From Planctomycetia bacterium (GTDB lineage: Bacteria > Planctomycetota > MHYJ01 > WSZJ01): a stretch of 48,609 nt of DNA. This document shows positions 17,155 to 25,114 of this stretch, piece by piece. The notes beneath the pieces were generated by a model. The model was not told where the DNA came from and ran no database searches. It saw nothing but the letters and a program-made list of their open reading frames with translations. The position numbers and the translations under genes were made by a program. The stretch spans positions 1-48,609 of the forward strand of contig JADLHC010000170.1 of the NCBI GenBank assembly GCA_020849035.1. The letters run 5' to 3'. The stretch's first letter is position 1, and every line of letters starts with the position of its first letter.

Positions 17155-19311
17155 CTACCCCATCCGCCCCGCCAGCCGCGTGTACCGGCCCCGCTCCCGG
17201 TCGTTCGCCACCGCCGTCCGCAGCGCCCGCTTCGACCCCACGATCGCCACGAACCGCTTCCCCCGCGTGATCGCCGTGTAGAGCAGGTTGCGCTGGAGCA
17301 TCGGGAAGTGCTGGGTGTGGAGAGCGATGACGGCGGCGGGGTACTCGCTGCCCTGCGACTTGTGGATCGTGCAAGCGTAGGCGAGTTCGAGCGTGTCGAG
17401 GTTGTCGGCGTCGTAGGCGCAGGGGCGGCCGTCGAAGGTGACGGTGACGATGCCGTCCTCCGCGTCCACGGCGGTGACGAGGCCGAGGTCGCCGTTGAAG
17501 ACGTCGAGCTCGTAGTCGTTCTTCACCTGCATGACCTTGTCGCCGATCCGGAGGTTGCGCTGCGGGACGGCCTTCGGGCCCTTCTGGTTCAGGCGGTCCT
17601 GGAGCGCGGCGTTGAGCGCGATCGCGCCCAGCGTGCCCTTGTGCATCGGGACGAGGACCTGCACGTCGGCGGGCGAGAGGCCGAGGCGCCGCGGCAGCTC
17701 GCGCGACGCGAGTTCGACGATCGCGGCCAGCGCCTCCTCGGGGTTTTCCTTCTCCACGAAGGCGAAGTCGTCGCCGAGCGGCTGGGGCATCTCGCCGTGG
17801 AGGACGGCGTGGGCGTTGGTGACGATGAGCGAGCGGGCTTCCTGGCGGAAGATGTGGGTGAGGCGGACGACCTCGAGGGCCTTCGAGGCGATGACGTCGC
17901 GCAGGACGCTTCCGGGGCCGACGGACGGGAGCTGGTCCGCGTCGCCGACGAGGATGAGCCGCGCCGCGGGCGGGATCGCGTCGAGGAGCAGGGCGAACAG
18001 CACGATGTCGAGCATCGAGGCCTCGTCCACGATCACGACGTCCGCCTCGAGCGGGTGGACGCGGTTGCGCTGCGGCTGGCCCGTCTTCGGGTTCCACTCG
18101 AGCGTGCGGTGGATGGTCTTCGCCTTCGCGCCCGCGGCGGATTCCAGGCGGCGCGAGGCCCGCCCGGTCGGCGAGCAGAGGGCGAGGCGGAGGCCCTTGG
18201 CGCGGAAAATGTCGGACAGCCCGCGAACGAGCGTCGTCTTGCCCGTGCCCGGCCCGCCCGTGATCACCGTCGCCTTGTTGCGGATCCCGGAGAGAATCGC
18301 CTGCCGCTGCCCCTCCGCCAGCTGGATGTGCGCCCGCCCCTCGAACCACGCGAGCGCCCGGTCCGCGTCGATCGGCACGTCCACCGGCGGCGCGTCGAGC
18401 AGGTCGCGCAGGCTCCGCGCCGCGGCGACCTCGGCCGCGTGCAGCTCGGCCGTGTACACGCCGTCCTGCTCGACAATCGCCAGCCCGCGCTCCGCGATCC
18501 GCCCGATCGCGTCCTCCGCCGGCGCGCCCTCGGGCCCGAGCAGCTCGCGCGTCCGGTCCGCCAGCTCCTCCCGCGGCAGGTAGCAGTGCCCCTCCGACTG
18601 CGACTCGCGCAGCACGTGCATCGCCCCTGCCTCCGCCCGCTCCGGCGCCGACGGCGGAATCCCCAGGTTCACCGCCATCCGGTCCGCCGTCAGGAACCCG
18701 ATCCCCACCACCTCCGCCGCCAGCCGGTACGGGTCCCCCTTCACCACCTCCGTCGTCCGCGGCCCGTATTTCTTCCACACCCTCACCGCCAGCGCGGTCC
18801 CCAGACCCAGCGAGTGCAGGAACGTCATCACCTCGTGCACCGCCCGCTGCGCCTTCCATTCCGCCGCGATCGCCTTCGCCTTCTTCCCCAGCCCGCGGAT
18901 CCCGCGCAGCTTCTCCGGCTCGTCCGTCAGCACGTCCAGCGTCGCCGCGCCGAACGCCGCGACGATCTTCTCCGCTGTCTTCGGCCCGACCCCCGCGATC
19001 ACGCCGCTTCCCAGGTACTTCTCGATGCCGGCGGGCGTGGAGGGCAGCACCGGCGTGAACGCCGCGACCTTGAACTGCCGCCCGTAGCGCCGGTCCTCGA
19101 CCCACGCCCCCTTGAGCCGGATCGTCTCCCCGATCCGCACCCCCACGAGGTTCCCCACCGCCGTCACCAGGTCCCGCTCCCCCTCCACCAGCATCCGCAC
19201 CACCGACCACCCGTTCTCCTCGTTCACGAACGTGAACCTCTCCAGCACGCCTTCCAGCGTGTCGGGAGCGTCGTTCGGATCCGGGAACAGGTCGCGCATG
19301 CGGGCGGGCAT
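17155..19311 (-). CDS. recD2: RecD2-type ATP-dependent DNA helicase
   Basis: A 5'-3' superfamily 1 helicase of the RecD2 group, which acts without RecBC in DNA repair. At 718 residues it has the RecD2 length. An N-terminal OB-like segment is followed by tandem helix-hairpin-helix motifs (about residues 95-190, including GSGVIAGVGPKTAEKIV and IRGLGKKAKAIA), diagnostic for RecD2 over RecD. The Walker A motif is GGPGTGKTT near residue 350, motif II is VDEAS near 426, and the C-terminal UvrD_C_2 region has YACTIHKSQGSEYP near 650 and LLYTAITRG. Either ATG at 19311 or ATG at 19299 could start it. It is divergent from the selenoprotein gene at 19394. Confidence 0.93.
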   Translation of the reverse strand: MPARMRDLFPDPNDAPDTLEGVLERFTFVNEENGWSVVRMLVEGERDLVTAVGNLVGVRIGETIRLKGAWVEDRRYGRQFKVAAFTPVLPSTPAGIEKYLGSGVIAGVGPKTAEKIVAAFGAATLDVLTDEPEKLRGIRGLGKKAKAIAAEWKAQRAVHEVMTFLHSLGLGTALAVRVWKKYGPRTTEVVKGDPYRLAAEVVGIGFLTADRMAVNLGIPPSAPERAEAGAMHVLRESQSEGHCYLPREELADRTRELLGPEGAPAEDAIGRIAERGLAIVEQDGVYTAELHAAEVAAARSLRDLLDAPPVDVPIDADRALAWFEGRAHIQLAEGQRQAILSGIRNKATVITGGPGTGKTTLVRGLSDIFRAKGLRLALCSPTGRASRRLESAAGAKAKTIHRTLEWNPKTGQPQRNRVHPLEADVVIVDEASMLDIVLFALLLDAIPPAARLILVGDADQLPSVGPGSVLRDVIASKALEVVRLTHIFRQEARSLIVTNAHAVLHGEMPQPLGDDFAFVEKENPEEALAAIVELASRELPRRLGLSPADVQVLVPMHKGTLGAIALNAALQDRLNQKGPKAVPQRNLRIGDKVMQVKNDYELDVFNGDLGLVTAVDAEDGIVTVTFDGRPCAYDADNLDTLELAYACTIHKSQGSEYPAAVIALHTQHFPMLQRNLLYTAITRGKRFVAIVGSKRALRTAVANDRERGRYTRLAGRMG

Positions 19312-19377
19312 TGTGGGAAGCGGCGCGGGCGGACGCAAGACACCCCGAGACGCCGCCGGAAGCCGGCCGGTTTCCGG

Positions 19378-19383
19378 TACACT
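19378..19383 (+). promoter_or_regulatory. -10 box TACACT of the selenoprotein operon
   Basis: TACACT ends 10 bases before the ATG at 19394. There is no Shine-Dalgarno and no clear -35 box. It would drive the four-gene operon 19394-22858. Confidence 0.4.
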
Positions 19384-19393
19384 CGGCCCCGGC

Positions 19394-20434
19394 ATGCGAA
19401 TCCGCCACTTCATCCTCTCGCTCGCCTTCGCGCTCCCCTGCTTCGCCGAGCCCGCGACGCTCACGGGCCGCGTGCTCGACGCCGACGGAAAGCCGGTCGC
19501 GGGGGCCGACGTGGGGTCCCTCTGGCAGCTCGGGCCGGAGGCCAGGCCGATCCGGGGCGCGACCACGGGGGAGGACGGGTCGTTCTCCGCCACGGCCAAC
19601 TGGAACGGCCGCTCCGCTCCCCTGTTCGCCATGGACTCCTCGCGGAAGCGCGGCGCGCTCGTGATCGTCGAAGATCCCGCGAAGCCTGTCGAGCTGCGCG
19701 TCGCCCCGCTCGTGAAGGTCTCCGCGTCGCTCGATCGCGACCTGTCGTCGCTCGAGCCCGCATCCCTCAACGTCCAGTGGATCGTCCGGGGGAAGAAGCC
19801 GTCGTTCGGGAGCGTCTACGCGAAGTCTCGCGCGTTCGACGTACTCGTCCCGCCCGGCGACTACACCGTGGCCATCGCCCACGGGGAACTGCGCTACGCC
19901 GAAAGGGACGTCACCGTCCCCGCGGGCGAGGCCTTCGACGCCGGGACGCTCGCCACCGAGCTCACGCCGATCGCCGCCTCCTACGGAAAGCCCGCCCCCG
20001 ACTGGTTCGCCGCCGACGTGCGCGGCCTGCCGAAGGACGTCCAGCCGAAGGACCTGAAGGGCAAGTGGGTCCTGATCGAATTCTGGGGTGTCGGCTGACA
20101 CTCCTGCGTGGAGAGCAGTCTGCCCTCCCTGAAGAAGTTCTACGAGGCGCACGAGGACCAGCGGGACCGCTTCGAGATCCTCGCGTTCTCTGGTTCGTCC
20201 GCCGCGGACATGGCCGGGCTCGAGAAGCAGATGAAGCCGTTAGAGGACGGAAAATGGGGCGGCCCGCTCCCCTTCCCCATCCTGCTCGACCTGACGGGCA
20301 AGACCTGGAAGGCGTGGGGCATCATCGCGCTCCCGCGCTTCGTGCTCATCGACCCGGAAGGAAACGTCGTGCGGGGCGGGAGCGAGAAGATGCTGGAGTC
20401 GAAGCTGGCCGCCGAAAAGGGAGAGAAGAAATGA
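19394..20434 (+). CDS. Secreted thioredoxin-fold selenoprotein (UxxC active site, in-frame TGA at 20096-20098)
   Basis: 346 residues if TGA at codon 235 is read as selenocysteine. Order: signal peptide (1-18), a CarboxypepD_reg-like beta-sandwich (about 22-110), a second beta-rich segment, then a TlpA/ResA-like thioredoxin domain (about 195-340). The sequence FWGVG-U235-H-S-C238 aligns with the FWxxWCxxC active site, so the TGA falls exactly on the catalytic cysteine. The frame stays open and conserved after it, with cis-Pro314 (IALPRFVLIDPEG) and a normal end. A SECIS-like hairpin lies at 20110-20128. The gene after it overlaps by ATGA and encodes a Cys-containing paralogue. The likely role is periplasmic thiol/selenol reductase or peroxidase chemistry. 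A nonsense mutation or sequencing error is the alternative. Confidence 0.8.
20110..20128 (+). promoter_or_regulatory. Putative bacterial SECIS hairpin
   Basis: GGAGAGCAGTCTGCCCTCC folds as 4 bp, an A-C mismatch, 3 bp (GCA/TGC) and a GTC apical loop. The loop G is base 20 after the UGA, close to the spacing in the E. coli fdhF SECIS, whose apex GCAGGUCUGC closely resembles GCAGUCUGC here. A second hairpin of 8 pairs (20085-20104) covers the UGA itself. Confidence 0.6.
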
Positions 20435-21498
20435 AGAAGCCCGCCTGTGCCGCGCTGCTGTTCCTGGCCGTCGCCGCGCTCGCCGAGGACAAGCCGCCGC
20501 CGTCGCGCAAGCTGGAAGGATTCGTCGCCGACGCCTCGAACGTCCTGCAGGCCGAGGCCGAACTCGCGCTCAGCTGGACCTGGGACAACGGCAAGGCCGA
20601 CGCCGTCAACGGCATCAAGGCCGACGCCAAAGGGCGGTTCGAGCACACGTTCAAGAAATGGCCCGGCAGCCTCCTCGTCCTCGCCTACGACAAGGAGCGC
20701 GAGAAGGGCTGCCTGCTGAACATCACGGACGAGCTGTCGAAGAAGCCGGTGACGGTGAAGCTCGGGCCGCTCGTGAAGATCCGGGGCAAGGTCGTCGCCG
20801 CGAACCCGGAGGCTCCGCTTCCCGAGGACGTGACGTTCACGATCGCCACGCAGGAGGGCGGCGTGGACGTCGCGAAGGCGAAAGCCGGCGACAAGGGCTT
20901 CGCGCTCCGCCTCCCGCCCGGAAAGTACCGCCTCAAGTGGTGGCACGACGCCTTCCGGTCCATCGAGAAGGACTTCGAGGCCGGCCCGAGGGCCGAACTC
21001 GACCTCGGCACCCTCAAGGTCGAGCCGACGCCCATCTCCATCGGCCTCGGCAAGACCATGCCGCCCTTCCGCGCCGGCTTCGTCCGCGGCGGCAAGCCCG
21101 ACCTCCAGGTCGCCGACTACAAGGGCAAGTGGGTCCTCGTCCTGTTCTGGGGCTCGTGGTGCAACACCAGCTCCACCCAGTGGCTCCCCAACCTCATCAA
21201 GTTCGACGAGCGCCTCCGCGGGCGCTTCGAGAACTACCAGATCCTCGCCTACCACGACGCCTCGGCGAAGACCTTCCATGAGATGGAGGAGAAGCTCGCT
21301 TCCCACGGCGACCTTCACTGGAACCCGCACAACATCCCGTTCCCGCTGCTGCTCGACGCGCAGGAAAACGGAACGGTGAAGGAGTGGGGTGTGACGGGGC
21401 TGCCGACGGTGTGCCTGTTCGACCCGGAGGGGAAGCTGGTGAAGAACGCGCGGGACTACGCGATGCTGGAGAAGGCGCTGATGGGCGAGCCGTATTAG
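20431..21498 (+). CDS. Secreted thioredoxin-fold protein with CxxS site, paralogue of the selenoprotein
   Basis: 355 residues with signal peptide (MKKPACAALLFLAVAALAE), beta-sandwich domains (about 25-200) and a C-terminal thioredoxin-like domain (about 205-350). The active site is FWGSWC244-N-T-S247, so the resolving cysteine is replaced by serine. The cis-proline loop is VTGLPTVCLFDPEGK. The ATG overlaps the TGA stop of the selenoprotein gene (ATGA), so translation is coupled. Monothiol CxxS proteins are usually peroxidase-like, glutathionylation-related or trapping partners; which applies here is not shown. Together with the UxxC protein it could form a redox pair. Confidence 0.85.
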   Translation: MKKPACAALLFLAVAALAEDKPPPSRKLEGFVADASNVLQAEAELALSWTWDNGKADAVNGIKADAKGRFEHTFKKWPGSLLVLAYDKEREKGCLLNITDELSKKPVTVKLGPLVKIRGKVVAANPEAPLPEDVTFTIATQEGGVDVAKAKAGDKGFALRLPPGKYRLKWWHDAFRSIEKDFEAGPRAELDLGTLKVEPTPISIGLGKTMPPFRAGFVRGGKPDLQVADYKGKWVLVLFWGSWCNTSSTQWLPNLIKFDERLRGRFENYQILAYHDASAKTFHEMEEKLASHGDLHWNPHNIPFPLLLDAQENGTVKEWGVTGLPTVCLFDPEGKLVKNARDYAMLEKALMGEPY

Positions 21499-21500
21499 CG

Positions 21501-22196
21501 ATGGAGAAGTACGGGGCGGAGTACTACGCGGCCCGGCGGATGTCGTCGGGGAACGAGGAGCACGTCCCGCGGACGGTGGCGAAGATCCGGCGGGTGGCGG
21601 AGGTGCGGGCGGGGATGCGGGTGCTGGAAGTCGGGTGCGGGCTGGGCGGGCTGACCCGGGCGCTGGCGGCCGAGGGCGCGGAGGTGACGGGGATCGACAT
21701 CTCCTCGCACGCCGTGGCGCAGGCGGCGCCGGCGGCGCGCGCGACGTTCGAGGTGGCGGACGCGCTGTCCTACCGCCCCGCGGGGAAGTTCGACCTCGTG
21801 CTCGCGCTGGCGGTGTTCGAGCATTTCGGAGCGAAGGAGCGCGCGAAGTTCCTGCGGCGCGCGCGCGGCTGGCTCGCGCCGGGCGGGCGCCTCGTGCTGC
21901 ACGTGCCGATCACGGAGTCATGGAGCGCGAAGCGGCGGCTGACGCGCCGGCAGGTGGACAAGCACGTCGAGGGCCCGGACTACACGGGCGACCCGACGCA
22001 CAAGGCGCGCTTCTCCGTGAAGTCGTTCCGCGCGGCGATCCGCGAGGGCGGCTTCTCCATCGTGAAGGAGTGGATCCGCTATTCGCGGCTCGGCTGGCCC
22101 GCGCCGCTGGCGCGCGCCGCCATGGCGACGCTGCCGCCGCGCGTCCGCGAGTCGTTCGCGATGGAGGCGCTCGCCGCCGCGGAGCCGATGGCATGA
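21501..22196 (+). CDS. Class I SAM-dependent methyltransferase
   Basis: 231 residues. Motif I is VLEVGCGLGG (about residues 36-45), the acidic residue after strand 2 is in TGIDIS, and motif IV lies near FDLVLALAVFEHF; this is the Methyltransf_11/25 layout. The ATG at 21501 lies 2 bases after the stop of the CxxS protein. Its C-terminal half (YTGDPTHKARFSVKSFRAAIREGGF) resembles methyltransferases acting on small molecules or polysaccharide and lipid precursors. The substrate is unknown. Confidence 0.85.
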   Translation: MEKYGAEYYAARRMSSGNEEHVPRTVAKIRRVAEVRAGMRVLEVGCGLGGLTRALAAEGAEVTGIDISSHAVAQAAPAARATFEVADALSYRPAGKFDLVLALAVFEHFGAKERAKFLRRARGWLAPGGRLVLHVPITESWSAKRRLTRRQVDKHVEGPDYTGDPTHKARFSVKSFRAAIREGGFSIVKEWIRYSRLGWPAPLARAAMATLPPRVRESFAMEALAAAEPMA

Positions 22197-22858
22197 GCTT
22201 CTGGCAGAAGCTGACGGGGCGCGAGCCGAAGGACCCGCAGCGCTACCCCGACTCCGGCGCCCGGATGACCCTCCTCCTCGGCGGCGCCGGCCCCAACGCA
22301 GACATCGTCCGCGCTTCCCGCCGCCGCGTCGTCGTCGCCGACCTCCGCCGCGCGCCGGGCGTGGACCTCGTTGCCGACCTTGAGCGCCCGCTGCCGTTCC
22401 GCGACGGCGCGTTCGACGAGGTCTTCTCGCTCGAGTTCATCGAGCACGTCCCCCACCCCGACCTCCCCCGCGTCCTCCGCGAATGCCGCCGCGTCCTCGC
22501 CCCCGGCGGCCGCTGGCTCTCCGGCTGCCCCGACATCGAGGTCCTCGCCTCCTGGTTCGCGCTCCAGTGCGACTGCGTGGACGGCTGGCAGGCCGACCCG
22601 AAATGCAGGGCCTGCGGCGGCAAGGCCCGCATCTCGCCGTCGCGCTGGCTGAAGAGCGTGTTCGGGAACCAGGAGGACTACGGGGACCGGCGGAGGGGGG
22701 ACACCCACAAGAACGCGCTGTGGTTCGGGAGGCTGAAACAGATGCTGGAGGAGGCGGGGTTCGGGGAAGTCCGACGGGGGAATCCCGAGACGTACTACGC
22801 TCCGTTCAAGGCGGATTCGAAACTGGTGGTCGAGGCGCGGCGGGGTGCGAGCGTCTGA
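22193..22858 (+). CDS. SAM-dependent methyltransferase-like protein
   Basis: 221 residues; the ATG overlaps the preceding stop codon (ATGA). It has the core of a class I methyltransferase of the type seen in glycan and surface-polymer clusters: LPFRDGAFDEVFSLEFIEHVPHPDLPRVLRECRRVL is represented here by its typical pieces LPFRDGAFDEV and FIEHV, followed by LAPGGRWL. Motif I is weak (LLLGGAGPNADIV), so SAM binding is less certain than for its neighbour. A short Cys pair (CRACGG, about residues 140-145) is unusual for the family. It is the last gene of the operon that begins with the selenoprotein. Confidence 0.75.
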   Translation: MSFWQKLTGREPKDPQRYPDSGARMTLLLGGAGPNADIVRASRRRVVVADLRRAPGVDLVADLERPLPFRDGAFDEVFSLEFIEHVPHPDLPRVLRECRRVLAPGGRWLSGCPDIEVLASWFALQCDCVDGWQADPKCRACGGKARISPSRWLKSVFGNQEDYGDRRRGDTHKNALWFGRLKQMLEEAGFGEVRRGNPETYYAPFKADSKLVVEARRGASV

Positions 22859-22912
22859 AGTCCCGTTGGGTGTCCTGCTCCTCGCGAGCCCAGGACGGCA
22901 CCATCGCCCGGA

Positions 22913-23253
22913 ATGCCTCGCAAGAAGCGCCCCGCCGCAAAGCCGGCCGGCGATCCAGGGAGCGGTGCGCAGCTTCCCGAAGTGCGGCATCCTCGACTTC
23001 GGCTTCGCGCGCATCCGCTGCCCCGAGTGCGGTGACGAGTTCCTGCTGGCGCACTCGTGCAAGAGCCGGTGCCTGTGCCCGTCCTGCCAGAAGAAGCGGC
23101 AGGTGGAGTTCGGCGAGTGGGTGGCGACGGAGCTGATGGAGGCGGTGCCGCACCGGCACGTCGTGCTCTCCGTCCCGCGCCGGCTGCGGCCGTTCTTCCG
23201 CCGCAACTGCGAGCGGCTGCCGAAGCTCGCGCGGGCGGCGTGGTGGTCGGTGG
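22913..23253 (+). mobile_element. IS91-family transposase remnant, copy 1
   Basis: An N-terminal fragment of an IS91-type transposase: the zinc-binding domain CPECGDEFLLAHSCKSRCLC with CPSCQKKR, then VPHRHVVLSVPRRLRPFF. A separate frame from ATG 22913 reads like the original N-terminus (MPRKKRPAAK), so one frameshift separates it from the zinc domain. The tyrosine-transposase core and the C-terminus are missing; the homology ends at about 23234-23253, where a GspE fragment begins. A 244-base segment (22991-23234) recurs at 25748-25991 with no length difference. Confidence 0.75.
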
Positions 23254-23685
23254 GCGATCGGACGCCTGCGCGCCCTGGGGGTGTCGAACGACTTCCGGAG
23301 CGACGTCCTGGCCGGCGTCCTGGGGCAGCGGCTCATCCGGCGCAACTGCCCGAAGTGCCGCGCGCCGCACGCGCCGTCGCCGGCGCTGGTGGCGCAGTAC
23401 TTCTCCGCGCCGCCGGCGGGGGGATTCTCCAAGGGCAAGGGATGCGACGCGTGCGGGGGAACCGGGTTCGCCGGCCAGCTCGACGTCTTCGAGCTCCTGA
23501 CGCCCGACCCCGCCGTCGTCGAGACGATCGGGGACGGCGCGCCGGTCGATGAGCTCCGGCGGATCGCCCTCTCGCGGGGGTGGAAGCCGCTCGTCGAGGA
23601 CGCCCTGGCGAGAGCGAAGCGCGGGGAGACGACGCTGGGGGAGATCGCCCGGAAGCTCCCGCCCCGGTACGGCGTCAGGTCCTGA
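23254..23685 (+). pseudogene. C-terminal fragment of a GspE/PilB-type secretion ATPase
   Basis: About 143 codons that match the end of type II secretion / type IV pilus assembly ATPases: AIGRLRALGVSNDF, VLAGVLGQRLIRRNC, the zinc-finger CPKCRAPH with CDACGGTGFAGQ, then the terminal helix VDELRRIALSRGW...TTLGEIARKL. The Walker A and B regions are absent. The fragment starts immediately after the IS91 remnant and has no start codon of its own at the break (a GTG at 23281 is internal), so it was probably truncated by or moved with the insertion element. The intact 5' part is not in the window. Confidence 0.8.
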
Positions 23686-23694
23686 CGGCCGGCC

Positions 23695-25107
23695 TCACTT
23701 TCCGGAGAGCGCCCGCTCGCCCTTGCGCGACCAGTCTATCGACTCTCCCAGGAGCCTCGCCGCCTCCTGCGGCGCGTGGAACCCCGTCGAGTTCTCCGCC
23801 TCGACGAAGTCGAGGAGGAACTGCGCCTTCCGGTGCGCCTGCTGCGCGCGGATGACGTTCTCCCCGGCCTGCCCGGCGGCCCGCGCCGCCTTGAGGTCCG
23901 CGATCAGGTCCACCACGGCGTCCATCGCCAGATTTCGCAGCCGGTACGTGCGCTCCTGGATGATCTCCACGCGCTGGCGAAGCTCCTCTTCCGGGAACTT
24001 GTGGCACGTCTGGCAGGCCGCGTTGATGTTGAGAAGAGGGCTGCGCACGTGGTGGTCGCTGATCTTGAGCGCGCCCACGCGCTTGTACGGCATGTGGCAG
24101 TCGGCGCACGCCACGCCCGAACGCGCGTGGATGCCCTGGTTCCACATCTCGAACTCGGGGTGCTGCGCCTTCAGCATCGGCGCGCCCGTGTCGGCGTGCT
24201 CCCAGTCCTTGAACCCGGTCTCCTCGTAGCCCGCGAGGATCTCGTCGGCCTTCAGCCCCTTCTCCCACGGATAGGTCAGCCGTTTCTCGGGTCCCTTGAA
24301 GTAATACTCGACGTGGCACTGGCCGCAGACGAACGAGCGCATTTCCTGCCGCGACGCGTCGCGGTTCACGTCGTAGTCCTTGACCCCCTGCGACGCCTTC
24401 AGGGCCCGGATTCCCTCGATGAATCCCGGCCGCGTGACCCGCAGGGCCACGCTGGAGGGGTCGTGGCAGTCCACGCAGGAAATCGGGTGCGTCACGTGCG
24501 ACTTCGCTTCCGCGTACGGCATCCTGTTCAGGGTCTCGAAGCCCTTGAACAGGTCTCCGCCCCCGAGCTTCCGGTACGGGGCCCACACCGAAGCGTGGCA
24601 GTGCAGGCAGGTCCCGGGCTGCTTCGCGGCCTGCTGGCGCTCGGTGAAAAGCTGGTCCTCCAGCATGTAGGCGTGCCCCCGCTCCTCGCGGAAGTCCTTC
24701 GCGAAGGCGTAGCCGGACCAGATGACCTTCAGCCGCGGGTCCTCCTCGAGCCGCGACTGCGCCACGATGGACCGCGGGTCCGCCTGGCTGGGCGTCCTCG
24801 CGATCGCCTCGCTTCCGCCGTGCCGCGTGCGCACCATGTCCACCGTGTGCCGGTAGCCGTCGTACTGCATGGGGAAGTTCTTTCCCCAGACGGCGGGGTC
24901 CGTCGTGTCCTCGCCGAGCTCGACCACGCGGAAGAACGGGTTCCGGGCTTCCGCCTTCTTCTCGAAGATGTTCACGAGAAGAGCGGTGACCGCCACCGTG
25001 ACGACCGCCGTGACGCCCGCGGCGACGGCGAGGATGACCATCGCGCGAGGCGGGCGCGGCGCGGGTACGGGGGCGGGCTCCGGGGACGTCGGGGTGGTTT
25101 CGCTCAT
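23695..25107 (-). CDS. nrfA: Cytochrome c nitrite reductase catalytic subunit NrfA (ammonia-forming, CxxCH type)
   Basis: 470 residues. It reduces nitrite to ammonium with six electrons from the quinol pool, in the periplasm, held by an N-terminal membrane segment (about 22-47). Five haem motifs are visible: C167LHC-H171, C211VDC-H215, C261GQC-H265, C334ADC-H338 and C365QTC-H369. Active-site and calcium-site features match E. coli NrfA: CGQCHVEYYF, MLKAQHPE and the His of GIHARSGV. The first, catalytic haem is CxxCH and not the common CxxCK, so its proximal ligand should be His. ATG 25107 lies 7 bases after the nrfH stop with an AGG-rich Shine-Dalgarno inside nrfH. It forms an operon with nrfH. 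Confidence 0.93.
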   Translation of the reverse strand: MSETTPTSPEPAPVPAPRPPRAMVILAVAAGVTAVVTVAVTALLVNIFEKKAEARNPFFRVVELGEDTTDPAVWGKNFPMQYDGYRHTVDMVRTRHGGSEAIARTPSQADPRSIVAQSRLEEDPRLKVIWSGYAFAKDFREERGHAYMLEDQLFTERQQAAKQPGTCLHCHASVWAPYRKLGGGDLFKGFETLNRMPYAEAKSHVTHPISCVDCHDPSSVALRVTRPGFIEGIRALKASQGVKDYDVNRDASRQEMRSFVCGQCHVEYYFKGPEKRLTYPWEKGLKADEILAGYEETGFKDWEHADTGAPMLKAQHPEFEMWNQGIHARSGVACADCHMPYKRVGALKISDHHVRSPLLNINAACQTCHKFPEEELRQRVEIIQERTYRLRNLAMDAVVDLIADLKAARAAGQAGENVIRAQQAHRKAQFLLDFVEAENSTGFHAPQEAARLLGESIDWSRKGERALSGK

Positions 25108-25114
25108 GATGTCC

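Noticed and set aside
20096-20098. TGA read as tryptophan through a changed genetic code
   Set aside because: TGA is an ordinary stop for several intact genes here (both methyltransferases, nrfA, nrfH, the GGDEF gene), and Trp does not fit the aligned catalytic position.
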